Shown here piece after piece: positions 1-6,639 of a stretch of DNA of 15,667 bases (position 1 is the first letter of the stretch; each line of letters begins with the position of its first letter). The position numbers and the translations under genes were made by a program. The notes under the pieces were generated by a model. It did no database searches. It worked only from the letters and a program-made list of their open reading frames with translations, and was not told where the DNA came from. Source of the DNA: JAYWIG01 sp043789035 (GTDB taxonomy: Bacteria; Pseudomonadota; Gammaproteobacteria; Burkholderiales; Burkholderiaceae_E). The stretch covers positions 1-15,667 of the forward strand of contig JAYWIG010000083.1 of the NCBI GenBank assembly GCA_043789035.1, in the 5' to 3' direction.

Positions 1-1143
1 CAAAATATACAGCCTACTCGAATCGAAAAGCCTGCTTTTGAATATCAAGATACTCATTTTGATGCCCAAAGTATTGCAAATCATCAAACACCGGCAGAAT
101 TATTTCAAGATAATTTCGCCCTTCGGTCGCGCTTAAATCCACAACTCACTTTTCAAAGCTTTGTTGACGGCACAGCTAATCGAATGGCCCGTGCCGCAAC
201 ACTTCAAGTGTCTGAGCGCCCTGGCATTGCCTACAACCCATTGTTTTTATATGGTGGCGTTGGGTTAGGAAAAACTCATTTAATGCACGCTGCGGGCAAT
301 GCGTTACTTGAGTCAAATCAAAACGCCAAAATTCGATATGTACATGCGCAAGAGTTCTTCGAAGAAATGGTTAGAGCGATTCAAAAGAAGACTTCTGACA
401 AGTTTCGCGCTGCCTATCAAGAGCTTGATTTACTACTTCTTGACGATATTCAGTTTCTATCAGGCAAAGACCATACCCAATCGGAATTCTTTTATATCTT
501 TGAAGGTTTATTTGCGGCTCGGAAGCAAATCATTATTACTTGCGATACCTATCCCAAAGAAATGAAAGGTATCGAAGAACGTTTAGTTTCACGTTTTGAC
601 TCTGGATTGATCGTCGTTATTGAACCTCCAGAGCTTGAAATGCGTATTGCCATCCTTCAACGTAAGGCCGAACAACGCCAAGTCAATTTACCTCATGACG
701 TCGCTTTCTTTATCGCCAAGGCTTTGCATTCCAATGTACGTGAGCTAGAAGGGGCTTTAAATCGTTTAGTCGCTTCAGCTGAGTTCCATCATAAGTCGAT
801 ATCGTTAGAGCTTGCTAAAGACTCATTGCGTGACCTACTTGAATTAAATAGACCACAGCTATCGGTCGACGAAATTCAAAAAGTAGTCGCTAACTATTTC
901 AAGCTTAAAGTCAGCGATATGTACTCTAAGCGGCGTCCGGCGAACATTGCTCACGCTAGGCAAGTTGCAATGTATTTAGTGAAAGAGCAAACACAAAAAA
1001 GTTTGCCAGAAATTGGCGAAGCATTTGGTGGACGTGATCATACAACCGTGCTTCATGCTGTGCGTAAAATTACTGAACAACGCCAACACGATGAAGCACT
1101 TAATCACGCAATTCACGTGTTAGAACAGACATTACGATCATGA
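1..1143 (+). CDS. dnaA: Chromosomal replication initiator protein DnaA (5' end missing)
   Basis: DnaA is the AAA+ ATPase that binds DnaA boxes at oriC, melts the origin and recruits the helicase. The reading frame is open from base 1, so the start lies outside the window; 380 codons remain. Domain I and most of the linker are missing. In the visible part, the entry to domain III (NPQLTFQSFV) is at codons 47-56, Walker A GGVGLGKT at 85-92 and Walker B LLLLDDIQ further on. Next come the arginine-finger stretch RLVSRFD and the sensor 2 motif NVRELEGALNRL. Domain IV ends with the DnaA signature GGRDHTTVLHA, which contacts the DnaA box. ATG 184 is an internal Met, not the start: the conserved sequence continues upstream of it. 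The gene is followed by dnaN after 226 bp, the usual bacterial order. Identity is certain; only the 5' end is unknown. Confidence 0.98.
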   Translation, partial: QNIQPTRIEKPAFEYQDTHFDAQSIANHQTPAELFQDNFALRSRLNPQLTFQSFVDGTANRMARAATLQVSERPGIAYNPLFLYGGVGLGKTHLMHAAGNALLESNQNAKIRYVHAQEFFEEMVRAIQKKTSDKFRAAYQELDLLLLDDIQFLSGKDHTQSEFFYIFEGLFAARKQIIITCDTYPKEMKGIEERLVSRFDSGLIVVIEPPELEMRIAILQRKAEQRQVNLPHDVAFFIAKALHSNVRELEGALNRLVASAEFHHKSISLELAKDSLRDLLELNRPQLSVDEIQKVVANYFKLKVSDMYSKRRPANIAHARQVAMYLVKEQTQKSLPEIGEAFGGRDHTTVLHAVRKITEQRQHDEALNHAIHVLEQTLRS

Positions 1144-1153
1144 AAGAACAACT

Positions 1154-1162
1154 TGTGAGTAA
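1154..1162 (-). promoter_or_regulatory. DnaA box, 8 of 9 match
   Basis: The minus strand reads TTACTCACA, with one mismatch (position 4) to TTATNCACA. It begins 11 bp after the dnaA stop codon and has the same orientation as the perfect box 35 bp downstream. A single 8/9 match is weak alone; the cluster gives it some weight. Confidence 0.3.
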
Positions 1163-1196
1163 CTTGTACATTCCATGTCACGCGAGCAGTTCTTAT

Positions 1197-1205
1197 TGTG
1201 TATAA
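1197..1205 (-). promoter_or_regulatory. DnaA box (perfect consensus match)
   Basis: The minus strand reads TTATACACA, matching TTATNCACA at all nine positions. It lies 54 bp after the dnaA stop codon and overlaps a -10-like TATAAC. Binding by DnaA here is inferred from consensus and position, not shown. Confidence 0.6.
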
Positions 1206-1320
1206 CTATGAAGAACTCGAAATTTCATCAAAGTTATGCAATCAGTTCACAGGCCTTGTTCGCCGCTATCAACAGCTTTGCATGCTCAATAAATGCTAAT
1301 GAATCAAAGCGTTAGTTACC

Positions 1321-1329
1321 TTATCCACC
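1321..1329 (+). promoter_or_regulatory. DnaA box, 8 of 9 match
   Basis: The plus strand reads TTATCCACC, differing from TTATCCACA only at the last base. It lies about 40 bp before the dnaN start. It is a weaker candidate than the perfect box at 1197-1205. Confidence 0.4.
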
Positions 1330-1369
1330 GACTTCACACTGATACAACTAATAACATAAGAGTTAAACA

Positions 1370-2476
1370 ATGGAATTAATTAAAGCTCATAGAGATGCCA
1401 TTCTTAAGCCTCTTCAAACCGTTGCCGGAATTGTCGAGAAGCGACACACGCTCCCAATTCTCTCAAACGTGTTGTTGACCAAAAACGGTGAGTCGGTATC
1501 TTTTTTGGCTACGGATGTAGAAATTCAAATTCAAACATCAGCGACTTTGAGTACGACACCAGATAACGCGAAAATTACTGTGTCAGCAAAAAAATTGCTG
1601 GACGTTTTACGGTCACTTTCCGATACAACAGAAGTTAGTATTCAGCTTAACGGAAAAAAAGCCTCCATACAGGCCGGGAAAAGTCGCTTCGCGCTTCAAA
1701 CCTTAGGTGCTGAGGACTTCCCTACAGTGTCGGTTAACAGCGCCTTTGTCGCCTCTTTTGCAATAGCTCAGAAAAAGTTAAAGCACTTATTTCAGATGGT
1801 TCACTTTGCAATGGCGCAGCAAGATATTCGCTATTACCTTAATGGCTTGTTGCTGGTTACAGATGGAAAGTTTGTACGAGTTGTAGCAACCGATGGTCAT
1901 CGTTTAGCTTTTTGTGAGGCTGAGGTTGAAGGTGATTTAGCAAAACAAGAAGTTATTTTGCCGAGAAAATCTGTCCTAGAGTTATTAAAACTCTTAGGCG
2001 ATACTGATGAACCCGTCAATATTGATGTAGCTGCAAATCAAGCAAAGTTTCGTTTTAATGATGTTGAAATGATTAGTAAATTAGTCGAGGGTAAGTTCCC
2101 AGATTACCAACGAGTTATTCCTCAGGGTTACAACAAACATATCATTTTAAATAAAGATACGTTCGCGGCCACCTTGGCGAGGGTCAGCATTATGACGAGT
2201 GATAAATTTAAAGGTGTTCGTTTAGCGTTAGGTGAGTCGTTACTCAAGATTCAAAGCTCGAACGCTGAACAAGAAGAAGCTGCCGATGAACTCGATATCG
2301 ATTACGTTGGTGATCTCATTGAAATTGGCTTTAATGTGAGTTATCTACAAGACGTTTTAAATAATCTCAAAGTAGACCAAATTCAACTGTCCTTTGGTGA
2401 TGCAAACACCAGCGCTTTACTGACTTTACCCAATGACGAGAGCTTTAAATACGTTGTGATGCCAATGCGCATATAG
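1370..2476 (+). CDS. dnaN: DNA polymerase III sliding clamp (beta subunit)
   Basis: DnaN is the ring-shaped processivity clamp that tethers DNA polymerase III and many repair proteins to DNA. The 368-residue product has the normal family length, with three successive clamp domains. Recognisable stretches are the N-terminal KPLQTVAGIVEKRHTLPILSNVLL, the ATDVEIQI strand, the central YYLNGLLLV/VATDGHRLA region, KLVEGKFPDYQRVIP, and the family C-terminal end VMPMRI. The start is fixed by the typical MELIKA-like N-terminus; a weak AAGAG motif precedes it. It lies between dnaA and gyrB on the same strand. The 57-bp gap to gyrB leaves little room for a separate promoter, so at least partial co-transcription is likely. 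Nothing looks truncated or altered. Confidence 0.98.
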   Translation: MELIKAHRDAILKPLQTVAGIVEKRHTLPILSNVLLTKNGESVSFLATDVEIQIQTSATLSTTPDNAKITVSAKKLLDVLRSLSDTTEVSIQLNGKKASIQAGKSRFALQTLGAEDFPTVSVNSAFVASFAIAQKKLKHLFQMVHFAMAQQDIRYYLNGLLLVTDGKFVRVVATDGHRLAFCEAEVEGDLAKQEVILPRKSVLELLKLLGDTDEPVNIDVAANQAKFRFNDVEMISKLVEGKFPDYQRVIPQGYNKHIILNKDTFAATLARVSIMTSDKFKGVRLALGESLLKIQSSNAEQEEAADELDIDYVGDLIEIGFNVSYLQDVLNNLKVDQIQLSFGDANTSALLTLPNDESFKYVVMPMRI

Positions 2477-2524
2477 GCATAGCGTGTTGCAATATTTATC
2501 TCATTAATTCCTGCTTAGAACAAG

Positions 2525-2533
2525 TTGTCCACA
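2525..2533 (+). promoter_or_regulatory. DnaA-box-like sequence abutting the gyrB start
   Basis: The sequence TTGTCCACA differs from TTATCCACA only at position 3. It ends immediately before the chosen gyrB ATG at 2534. If TTG 2525 were the real start, the box would encode the first three residues. A DnaA effect on gyrB expression is conjecture. Confidence 0.3.
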
Positions 2534-5020
2534 ATGTCAGAAAACGATTACGATTCATCCTCAATCCAAATTCTTGAAGGTTTAGAAGCTGTCCGTAAAC
2601 GCCCAGGTATGTATATCGGTGATACCTCTGATGGCACCGGATTACATCACTTGGTTTTTGAAGTCGTCGACAACTCTATCGATGAAGCATTAGCAGGGCA
2701 TTGTGACGAAATTGTTGTCACCATTCATACCGATAACTCAATTTCAGTCACAGACAACGGCCGTGGTATTCCGACTGGCGTGAAGATGGATGATAAGCAT
2801 GAGCCTAAGCGGTCTGCCTCAGAAATCGCCTTAACCGAGCTTCATGCCGGCGGAAAATTTAATCAAAACAGTTACAAAGTTTCGGGTGGTTTGCATGGCG
2901 TAGGTGTTTCTTGTGTCAATGCGTTATCAAAATGGTTGCGACTCGTTGTTCGTCGTGATGGGAAGGTACATTTCATCGAGTTTGCAAAAGGTTTTGTTCA
3001 GAATCGAATCGTTGAAACGATTGATGGCGTAGAAGTTTCGCCTATGCAAATTACTGGTGCGACTGACAAGCGCGGCACGGAAGTGCATTTCCTGCCAGAC
3101 TCAGAAATTTTTAACAACATCGACTTTCATTATGAAATTTTAAGCAAACGCTTGCGCGAGCTTTCATTTCTAAACAATGGCGTAAAAATTAAATTAGTCG
3201 ATCAACGGCAAGGTAAAGAAGAAGATTTTGCTTTTGCAGGTGGCGTAAAAGGCTTCGTTGAATACATTAATAAAAACAAAACTGCTTTACATCCAAATTG
3301 TTTTTATGCTGAAGGCTCCAGAGAAATGGAGAACGGGCTTACGATTGGTGTAGAAGTGGCGATGCAATGGAACGATAGCTACAACGAACAAGTTCTTTGC
3401 TTTACCAACAATATTCCACAGCGTGATGGTGGTACCCATTTAACCGGTTTACGTGCGGCAATGACACGCGTTATTAACAAATATATTGAAGTTAATGAGC
3501 TGGCTAAAAAAGCCAAAGTCGAAACCGCCGGCGATGATATGCGCGAGGGTTTAGCTTGCGTCTTATCAGTGAAAGTACCTGAACCAAAATTTTCTTCTCA
3601 AACAAAAGATAAGCTGGTTTCTAGCGAAGTACGGGCACCGGTTGAAGAAGCGGTTGCAAAAGCTTTAGAAGACTTTTTGCAAGAGCGCCCAGCAGATGCC
3701 AAGATTATTGTTGGCAAAATTATCGATGCTGCACGTGCTCGTGAAGCCGCTCGTAAAGCTCGTGAAATGACACGTCGTAAAGGCGTTCTTGATGGATTGG
3801 GTTTACCTGGTAAGTTGGCGGATTGCCAAGAAAAAGATCCTGCAAAAGCCGAACTTTTTATCGTCGAGGGTGATTCTGCTGGCGGTTCAGCTAAGCAAGG
3901 CCGTGACCGTAAATTTCAAGCTGTTTTGCCTTTACGCGGTAAAGTTTTAAACGTTGAAAAAGCACGCTTTGATAAACTTATATCATCTGAGCAAATTACA
4001 ACCTTAATTACAGCACTTGGCACGGGCATTGGCCCACAAGACTACAACATTGAGAAGTTGCGATATCACCGCATCATCATCATGACAGATGCCGACGTCG
4101 ATGGTTCTCACATTCGAACGCTTTTGCTAACTTTCTTCTATCGTCAGATGCCTAGTTTGATTGAACGGGGCCATGTGTATATCGCACAGCCACCACTTTA
4201 CAAAGTTAAGTATCAGCGCGATGAGCGTTACATTAAAGACGATTTCGAGCTTAATCAATACATGTTGAAGCTTGCACTCGATGGTGCAAAGCTTATTCCA
4301 GCAGCTGGTGCCGTTCCAATCGTCGGAGATGCATTAGGAGAGCTGACACGGAAGTATTTAGTCGCAGACGCTGTGATTGACAGGCTTGCAAGAATTATCG
4401 ATGCAGATGCATTACGGGCCATTGTTGACGGTATAACGCTCAATCTTTCGAATGAGGAGTCTGCTAATAAGACTGCTCAAACCATGCAAGATGCAATGAA
4501 GCGCTTTGCACCCATAAGTGCGACAGAGTTTGCAGCAGTCAAAGCAAGATATTCAGAACGTCAAGAAGAATGGCAACTACTTATTGAAAGACCACATCAC
4601 GGTAATGTACGTGCCTCTGTTATCGAAGCTGAATTTGTACTAAGTGCCGACTATCAAGCGTTAACAGATTGTTCACAAACCATTGGTGGCCTATTGGGCA
4701 TAGGTGCGGAAATTCAGCGCGGTGAAGGTGAAAAGCAGCGCGGTGCGCCAGTCAACGATTTTAGAAATGTCATGCAGTGGTTGCTTGCCGATGCTGAACG
4801 TGGGGTTACTCGCCAGCGTTACAAGGGTTTGGGTGAAATGAACCCAGAGCAACTATTCGAGACAACATTGGACGCTACCGCAAGAACATTGCTGAAGGTA
4901 CAAATCGAAGATGCCATCTCGGCGGATACGATTTTCACGACCTTAATGGGTGATGATGTCGAGCCTCGCAGAGCATTTATCGAAAAATACGCATTAATTG
5001 CCCGCAATATTGACGCTTAA
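2534..5020 (+). CDS. gyrB: DNA gyrase subunit B
   Basis: GyrB is the ATPase subunit of gyrase (GyrA2GyrB2), which introduces negative supercoils. The 828-residue product shows the complete GHKL ATPase: the EVVDNSIDEA motif (predicted catalytic Glu43, Mg-binding Asn47), DNGRGIP at 74-80, and GLHGVG at 119-124. The QTK loop lies at about 356-358. The TOPRIM acidic motifs EGDSAGG (445-451) and DADVDGSH (519-526) follow. A roughly 190-residue stretch (about 565-755) then corresponds to the insert of Gram-negative GyrB, and the tail QRYKGLGEMNPEQL begins around 761. E. coli GyrB is 804 residues, so the length is normal. I chose ATG 2534 because MSEN-YDSSSIQILEGLEAVRKRPGMYIG is the usual family start; TTG 2525 would add three residues. 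Neither start has a strong Shine-Dalgarno sequence. Confidence 0.98.
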   Translation: MSENDYDSSSIQILEGLEAVRKRPGMYIGDTSDGTGLHHLVFEVVDNSIDEALAGHCDEIVVTIHTDNSISVTDNGRGIPTGVKMDDKHEPKRSASEIALTELHAGGKFNQNSYKVSGGLHGVGVSCVNALSKWLRLVVRRDGKVHFIEFAKGFVQNRIVETIDGVEVSPMQITGATDKRGTEVHFLPDSEIFNNIDFHYEILSKRLRELSFLNNGVKIKLVDQRQGKEEDFAFAGGVKGFVEYINKNKTALHPNCFYAEGSREMENGLTIGVEVAMQWNDSYNEQVLCFTNNIPQRDGGTHLTGLRAAMTRVINKYIEVNELAKKAKVETAGDDMREGLACVLSVKVPEPKFSSQTKDKLVSSEVRAPVEEAVAKALEDFLQERPADAKIIVGKIIDAARAREAARKAREMTRRKGVLDGLGLPGKLADCQEKDPAKAELFIVEGDSAGGSAKQGRDRKFQAVLPLRGKVLNVEKARFDKLISSEQITTLITALGTGIGPQDYNIEKLRYHRIIIMTDADVDGSHIRTLLLTFFYRQMPSLIERGHVYIAQPPLYKVKYQRDERYIKDDFELNQYMLKLALDGAKLIPAAGAVPIVGDALGELTRKYLVADAVIDRLARIIDADALRAIVDGITLNLSNEESANKTAQTMQDAMKRFAPISATEFAAVKARYSERQEEWQLLIERPHHGNVRASVIEAEFVLSADYQALTDCSQTIGGLLGIGAEIQRGEGEKQRGAPVNDFRNVMQWLLADAERGVTRQRYKGLGEMNPEQLFETTLDATARTLLKVQIEDAISADTIFTTLMGDDVEPRRAFIEKYALIARNIDA

Positions 5021-5037
5021 TGGCAGTTTGAATCACA

Positions 5038-5097
5038 AAATAAAGATGGTTTCTTAGTTCTCTTTGCGTAGTTTTCTTTAATTTGCCATCTTTATTT
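5038..5097 (+). terminator. Possible gyrB terminator: 12-bp inverted repeat with long loop
   Basis: The arms AAATAAAGATGG (5038-5049) and CCATCTTTATTT (5086-5097) are perfect complements separated by 36 bases. The repeat begins 18 bp after the gyrB stop and ends 15 bp before the HNH start. The stem is AT-rich and the loop long, so it is not a classical Rho-independent terminator. A shorter alternative pairing, 5020-5025 (ATGGCA) with 5084-5089 (TGCCAT), would exclude part of it. A terminator, an mRNA-stabilising stem or a chance repeat are all possible. Confidence 0.3.
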
Positions 5098-5111
5098 GTT
5101 AAGCTTAAAGA

Positions 5112-5705
5112 ATGCAAAACGTTTTTTACCCTTCTGTAAGCATTCTGGCGCTTGATTCAGGCGGTAGCCCAAGGCGTTGGGTCGGGCTAGAAGAGGCCGT
5201 AGGTTATTACTACAAACATCAAGTAGCCTGGGACCTAGGCGATAACGCCTTTACCTTGCATGGCGGAATTAGCCGCATGACTGGGCTTAGATCTGAACTT
5301 ACGGTTAGATCAATCATTGCGGTTAAGGGAGATGCGGGAAAAAAGGCTATTTTTAGCAGAGTCCCGGCCTTCTCACGCGAGATGCTCTTTGCCAGAGACA
5401 GGCTTTTCTGCGCGTATTGCGGTATTACTTATCGTTTTAGCGAACTAACCTCTGAGCACGTCCACCCTCAGAGCAAAGGCGGTAAAACAAGTTGGACAAA
5501 CCTAGTCACTGCGTGCAAACCTTGCAATATGCGTAAAGGCAACCGCACACCTGAGCAAGCCAAAATGCCTTTGCTATATGTGCCATATACGCCCAATCTT
5601 CATGAAGCTTTCATTCTCAAAAACCGTCGAATTCTGGCTGATCAAATGGAATTTCTATTGGCAGGCGTGCCAGCACATTCAAGATTGCTTAGCGCCACAG
5701 TTTGA
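5112..5705 (+). CDS. HNH endonuclease family protein of unknown role
   Basis: This 197-residue protein carries a zinc-supported HNH (beta-beta-alpha-metal) nuclease fold in its second half. The metal-binding knuckles are C100-x2-C103 and C135-x2-C138. The HNH core is E115-H116-V-H118-P with N130 and the CNMRKGN helix (N139, K142). The first 95 residues (ILALDSGG, RRWVGLEEAV, SIIAVKG) have no domain I can name. The end, NRRILADQMEFL, is a stretch I recall from a conserved betaproteobacterial HNH family, so this looks like a resident chromosomal gene. There is no methyltransferase, toxin partner, integrase or intein next to it. The likely activity is a nick or cut in DNA; the substrate is unknown. 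The 3' end overlaps the convergent chaC by 27 bp. Function beyond the fold is inference. Confidence 0.85.
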   Translation: MQNVFYPSVSILALDSGGSPRRWVGLEEAVGYYYKHQVAWDLGDNAFTLHGGISRMTGLRSELTVRSIIAVKGDAGKKAIFSRVPAFSREMLFARDRLFCAYCGITYRFSELTSEHVHPQSKGGKTSWTNLVTACKPCNMRKGNRTPEQAKMPLLYVPYTPNLHEAFILKNRRILADQMEFLLAGVPAHSRLLSATV

Positions 5706-6290
5706 TTGAATCAAGCGGGTTGCGATTTTTTCTAATCGTTCGTCGCGTACACCGTGTGCTTTCAGAGCGTGCCACGTATTGAGTGCGTAGTCTTTATTCG
5801 CCCCACGATCTCCAACGCAAACATTTAGTCGATTAAAGAGTTGATCTTCAGTCATTGAAAGATAGGCATCGTTACGACGATTGGCAACGAAGGTAAGCGC
5901 CCTAACTAATTGCTTAGCTCCTAAGTGAACATTCACTAAAGTCGGTATGTAAATTCTATTGAGCATTTCACGCTGATAGAGCTTCTTAATAGACTGAGTC
6001 TTAGTAGCCTGACTTAGTTGATAAGCAACGCCGATGCAACTCCCACCAGTGTCTAGCCCTAATACGACACCTGGCGAAGTCGGCGTACCCCGGTACTTTG
6101 TAGATCGAACGCAAAAAGTTCTATGTCTGCCATAAACCTTGCCGATGTGGGAAGAGTCGAAATCCACTTCCGGATTCCAAATAAGAGAACCATAGGCAAA
6201 TACCCAATCTGCCCAAATATATTCATCGTCGCCAAAGTCGACGATTTCTTCCTTTGACGATATTCGCTCGGAGGCAATGGCTAGTGTCAT
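5679..6290 (-). CDS. chaC: ChaC-like glutathione-specific gamma-glutamylcyclotransferase
   Basis: ChaC enzymes cleave the gamma-glutamyl bond of glutathione in the cytosol, giving 5-oxoproline and Cys-Gly. The 203-residue product is close to the family length. It has the nucleotide-like binding loop FAYGSLIWNPE (31-41), the GRHRTFCV and RGTPTSPGVVLGL segments, GVAYQL (87-92) and the LYQREM motif, whose Glu108 is the predicted catalytic acid by analogy with E. coli ChaC. About 25 residues precede the YGSL loop, with no conserved motif. The ATG at 6290 is the only usable start, and no Shine-Dalgarno sequence is visible. A perfect inverted repeat lies directly upstream. It diverges from the DUF3717 gene and converges with the HNH gene. 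ChaC is the best name; a role in glutathione turnover is family knowledge. Confidence 0.9.
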   Translation of the reverse strand: MTLAIASERISSKEEIVDFGDDEYIWADWVFAYGSLIWNPEVDFDSSHIGKVYGRHRTFCVRSTKYRGTPTSPGVVLGLDTGGSCIGVAYQLSQATKTQSIKKLYQREMLNRIYIPTLVNVHLGAKQLVRALTFVANRRNDAYLSMTEDQLFNRLNVCVGDRGANKDYALNTWHALKAHGVRDERLEKIATRLIQSNCGAKQS

Positions 6291-6384
6291 GTTTTAAAGG
6301 ATAACTTTAAAAACGCGCTTCTGAGTGAACGCCTATCGTCTTATTCCACCATTTAAGCGGCTAAGCACCTAGTTTTAACGCTTA
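6291..6384. promoter_or_regulatory. Divergent chaC / DUF3717 intergenic region with inverted repeat
   Basis: This 94-bp gap must hold both divergent promoters, but I cannot assign convincing -35/-10 pairs. It contains a perfect 8-bp inverted repeat, TTTTAAAG (6292-6299) and CTTTAAAA (6305-6312), separated by GATAA. The repeat starts one base upstream of the chaC ATG. In the chaC transcript it would form a short AT-rich hairpin where a ribosome-binding site should be. It could equally be an operator. Confidence 0.4.
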
Positions 6385-6639
6385 ATGCAACAATATGAGA
6401 TGCATTTTGATTCGAGCCATATTTTGACCCAAATAAGCCTTTCCGACTTAGAACTCGCTATCAACCGGGCCAGAGCAGCAATGCCAGCTCAAGGGGCGGA
6501 TCATGAGCTCGCTTCTGACGTTGCAGTTCTAGCAAACCTTTACGGAAAAATGATTTACTACAAACAAGTAGTTGTGCCAATGCAACTCTTGTCTGATAGC
6601 GAACAAATCGTTTTACTTAACTGGGTTATGAATTCTTGA
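6385..6639 (+). CDS. Small DUF3717-family protein
   Basis: This 84-residue protein resembles DUF3717, a short domain I know from Burkholderiales genomes with no established function. The matching core is ISLSDLELAINRARA (about 17-31), followed by a spacer with a conserved acidic/His part (GADHELASDVAVLANLYGKMIY, about 37-58) and a C-terminal helix ending in NWVMNS. It is mostly helical and soluble in appearance, with no signal peptide, membrane segment or metal-binding cysteines. ATG 6385 gives the longest product; ATG 6400, five codons in, is an equally possible start, and neither has a clear ribosome-binding site. The last 14 bp overlap the convergent topB end. The family assignment is from memory; I cannot propose a function. 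Confidence 0.75.
   Translation: MQQYEMHFDSSHILTQISLSDLELAINRARAAMPAQGADHELASDVAVLANLYGKMIYYKQVVVPMQLLSDSEQIVLLNWVMNS

Larger units (their letters stand above)
1144..1369. promoter_or_regulatory. dnaA-dnaN intergenic region with DnaA-box matches
   Basis: This is the longest gene-free stretch of the window. It holds three matches to the DnaA box consensus TTATNCACA: a perfect one on the minus strand (1197-1205) and two 8/9 matches, at 1154-1162 (minus) and 1321-1329 (plus). A TATAAC hexamer at 1201-1206 overlaps the perfect box and could be a -10 element, but no convincing -35 sits at the right distance. A weak ribosome-binding stretch (AAGAG) lies just before dnaN. I see no clear AT-rich unwinding element. 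The region could be part of oriC or an autoregulatory site for dnaN; the sequence upstream of dnaA, the other common oriC location, is outside the window. Confidence 0.5.

Noticed and set aside
184..186. ATG as the dnaA start
   Set aside because: Conserved DnaA sequence (NPQLTFQSFVDG) is encoded in frame upstream, and the frame is open to base 1.
2525..2527. TTG as the gyrB start
   Set aside because: ATG 2534 gives the usual family N-terminus; TTG adds three residues and has no better ribosome-binding site. It remains possible.
5112..6639. A toxin-antitoxin, restriction or phage-defence island formed by the HNH, ChaC and DUF3717 genes
   Set aside because: The three genes are on alternating strands, match families usual in betaproteobacterial chromosomes, and have no transposase, integrase, methyltransferase or flanking repeats.
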